Origin: Candidatus Omnitrophota bacterium
GTDB taxonomy: Bacteria; Omnitrophota; Gorgyraeia; Duberdicusellales; 4484-171
Length of the DNA: 14,447 nt
Reading direction: 5' to 3'
NCBI GenBank assembly: GCA_028710385.1
Contig: JAQTUC010000025.1
Location: forward strand, 1 to 14,447
Made by a program: the position numbers and the translations under genes. This document shows positions 12,619 to 14,447 of this stretch, one piece after another (the stretch's first letter is position 1; the number at the start of each line of letters is the position of its first letter). The notes beneath the pieces were generated by a model that had not been told where the DNA came from, did no database searches, and saw nothing but the letters and a program-made list of their open reading frames with translations.

Positions 12619-13785
12619 TTATGCGACAAAATGGCAGATTTGCCCGGTTATTATCCCAAGATACGTGCCCAATATATTTCCCAATACAGCAAGCAGCAAT
12701 CCAACTGAAGCAAGCGACGGCTCATAAATTGCCGCTACAACCGGCGCTGAAGCAACTCCTCCGATATTTGCCTGGCTCGCAGTTGCAACCAAAAACATAG
12801 GAGCTTTAAATATCCGCGCGGCAGCTATCAGTATAATTGCATGCAGTATAACTATTAAGAAACCTGCCGCGATAAGGATAAGGGTAGCGTTAATATGCGA
12901 AATGCTTGAACGCGCGCCTATTGAAGTTAAAACAAAATACAGTATAAAATAACCTATTTTCTCGCTTCCATAATCCTCAAGTTTCTTTACCGGCGTCAGG
13001 GAAAGAAAAATTCCCAGAATAGAAACAATTATAATCGCCCAGGTGTAATTTGAAATAACATTTTTTATAACCGGAAGTTTATTTGCTCCGTATATTGAAA
13101 TCACTCCCGAAAGAATTGCGATAATGAATATAAAAATTATTTTCTGCGGATTATTTTTTTTATTTTTTTCGCAATCACGGCCGGCCGTATTGCAGTTTAA
13201 CGCGCTGATAATCTCTCTTTTTGAGCGGTTCCATTTATCATACGCTGGCTGCAAGGTTACAGCCGCAACCAAAAGCCCCATCCAGGCATAAGGAACAATT
13301 GTGTCCACTATAACCATCGGCGTAAAAACACTATCCGGCGTGCCAAGGGCTTCTTTTGCCGCAATCATATTGGCGCTTCCTCCTGTCCAGGAAGCTGAAA
13401 GAGCTCCAAAGCCTGACCACATTTGAGGGCCCACCCATTGCTTAACAAAATAAAAAACAAGCGGAGTTGCTATCATAATGCCAAGGCTTCCCGCAAACAT
13501 CATTATCAAGGCCTGTTTCTCAAGTTTTAAAATAGCCCTTATATCGCTGCTTAGCAATAAAAGCGAAAGTGCTGAGGGAAGCAGGTAAAAAGAAATGTTT
13601 TGGTAAACAGGGCTTTTGGAATCAATGAGGCCGAAACTTGAAGAAAGCATAGGAAGGAAATATATCCAAAAAACCGCGGGAATAAATTTAAAATATTTTT
13701 TAAATTTTGGATGAGCCGATACAGAAAGCACCAAAGTTTCAATTGCTAAAAGAAAAATAATTATAGGCAAAACGCCTGTTATCAT
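12619..13785 (-). CDS. DUF819 family membrane protein (YjcL-like)
   Basis: Integral membrane protein of 388 aa with about ten hydrophobic segments and the family's conserved glycine-rich loop SASWTGGSANMIAAKEALG near residue 135, followed by DTIVPYAWMGLL. A polar central loop (about 185-215, KWNRSKREIISALNCNTAGRDCEKNKKN) divides the protein into two halves. The second half has a related loop, FLVATASQANIGGVASAPVVA, so it probably has internally duplicated topology as in many secondary transporters. Function of the family is not established. It overlaps the dipeptide epimerase gene by ATGA and its stop codon touches an ATG of the NlpC/P60 gene. The neighbours suggest transport of murein-derived peptides, which is inference. 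Confidence 0.85.
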   Translation of the reverse strand: MITGVLPIIIFLLAIETLVLSVSAHPKFKKYFKFIPAVFWIYFLPMLSSSFGLIDSKSPVYQNISFYLLPSALSLLLLSSDIRAILKLEKQALIMMFAGSLGIMIATPLVFYFVKQWVGPQMWSGFGALSASWTGGSANMIAAKEALGTPDSVFTPMVIVDTIVPYAWMGLLVAAVTLQPAYDKWNRSKREIISALNCNTAGRDCEKNKKNNPQKIIFIFIIAILSGVISIYGANKLPVIKNVISNYTWAIIIVSILGIFLSLTPVKKLEDYGSEKIGYFILYFVLTSIGARSSISHINATLILIAAGFLIVILHAIILIAAARIFKAPMFLVATASQANIGGVASAPVVAAIYEPSLASVGLLLAVLGNILGTYLGIITGQICHFVA

Positions 13786-14447
13786 TTAGGGTTAATTCCT
13801 ATGCCGCTTTTTGCTTTCGCCAAATCATAGATGCCGCGTGAATTCAGATAAGGGTTCCCTGCGCCTTCCTTAAGGAAAAACGGCGTATCAAGGTCTATGT
13901 ATTTAAAAAATCCAAGGCCTGCTGCTAAATGCGCCGACGCTGTCATTGCGAGCGAGCTTTCAAGCATCCCTCCTATCATTAAGTCAAGGTTTGAATGAGC
14001 AGCAAGCAAAGCTATTTCTCTGGCCTCAATTAACCCTGACTTCATAAGTTTTATATTTATGGCTGAAACTGCTTTTTCTTTTATGGCTTTTATGCAATCG
14101 GCTACGGAAGAAACGCTCTCGTCCGCGCACACAGGCACCTTTGAAGATTTTGTAATCTGCTTTAATCCATCCCAGTCGTCTTTTTTAACCGGTTGCTCTA
14201 TAAGGTCAGGCGTAATACCTGCTTTTTTAAGCAGGTTTAAAAAATAAAGCGCTTCTTTTGCGTTGTAACCCTGGTTAGCATCAAGATAGATCCTTGAATT
14301 TTTTGCGGTTTTTTTGACAATCTGCACTCTTTTAAAATCAGCGTCCATATCTTTTCCGATTTTTATTTTAAAAGCGCGGAAACCCTGTTTGTAAAATTTT
14401 TTTATTGCTTCTTCGGTTTCTTTTAAGCCAGATATAACTATTGTGAT
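13782..14447 (-). CDS. Dipeptide epimerase (L-Ala-D/L-Glu type), C-terminal part
   Basis: Enolase-superfamily epimerase; the frame stays open to the window edge, so about the first third is missing. Visible active-site parts are the KxK motif in FRAFKIKIGKD, metal ligands in YLDANQG, LIEQP and CADES, the second catalytic lysine region INIKLMKSG, and the specificity motif DLDTP (DxD) that binds the substrate amino group in Ala-Glu epimerases. GGMLESSLAMTASAHLAAG is also typical. The enzyme converts L-Ala-D-Glu, released from peptidoglycan, to L-Ala-L-Glu that ordinary peptidases can cut. Exact dipeptide preference cannot be fixed from the sequence, although the murein endopeptidase downstream favours Ala-Glu. 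It overlaps the DUF819 gene by ATGA. Confidence 0.92.
   Translation of the reverse strand: MTIVISGLKETEEAIKKFYKQGFRAFKIKIGKDMDADFKRVQIVKKTAKNSRIYLDANQGYNAKEALYFLNLLKKAGITPDLIEQPVKKDDWDGLKQITKSSKVPVCADESVSSVADCIKAIKEKAVSAINIKLMKSGLIEAREIALLAAHSNLDLMIGGMLESSLAMTASAHLAAGLGFFKYIDLDTPFFLKEGAGNPYLNSRGIYDLAKAKSGIGINPK

Overview
The window looks like a chromosomal segment from an uncultured, probably anaerobic or fermentative bacterium. It is moderately AT-rich, genes are tightly packed, and several intergenic spaces hold unusual palindromic repeats. HypE implies a [NiFe] hydrogenase elsewhere in the genome, and Rex implies NADH/NAD+-responsive control. The protein families and repeat style remind me of Omnitrophota or Elusimicrobiota-like metagenomic lineages. 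That placement is an impression, not a demonstration.

Layout. (1) At 2-769 on the plus strand lies the 3' part of a response regulator/GGDEF protein, closed by a hairpin terminator. (2) At 870-1560 there is no protein gene. This stretch holds a complete tRNA-Leu(GAG) preceded by tandem 113-128 bp modules that begin with the same 5' sequence as the tRNA and contain nested hairpins with compensatory base changes; the tRNA 3' end is repeated 160 bp downstream. (3) At 1568-4883 (minus strand) there is a compact gene set PAC2-family protein > NAD(P)HX epimerase > hypE > rex. (4) rarA (5009-6253, minus) follows a strong promoter and a ~170-nt structured RNA (about 6343-6510, minus) that I interpret as 6S RNA. 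(5) At 6608-10076 (minus) an operon with its own sigma70-like promoter encodes a stand-alone cyclic-nucleotide-binding domain, an M42 aminopeptidase, a Sir2 deacylase, a lipoprotein-type acetolactate decarboxylase and a CoA-binding protein. (6) At 10250-14447 (minus) a gene set encodes an L-Ala-D/L-Glu-type dipeptide epimerase (5' end off the window), a DUF819 membrane protein, an NlpC/P60 murein endopeptidase and an S33 alpha/beta hydrolase. This looks like murein-peptide salvage.

Three repeat families fill the gaps: inward-facing heptad repeats with CGTG cores (two elements), heptad repeats with CTGA cores (one element), and a 109-bp element with perfect 14-bp inverted ends. The last one provides the ribosome-binding site, start codon and signal-peptide n-region of the NlpC/P60 gene.

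The best candidates for something undescribed are the tRNA-Leu-linked hairpin array and the heptad palindromes. The 6S assignment beside rarA is the most useful RNA call. All calls come from reading the sequence; no search or folding program was run.
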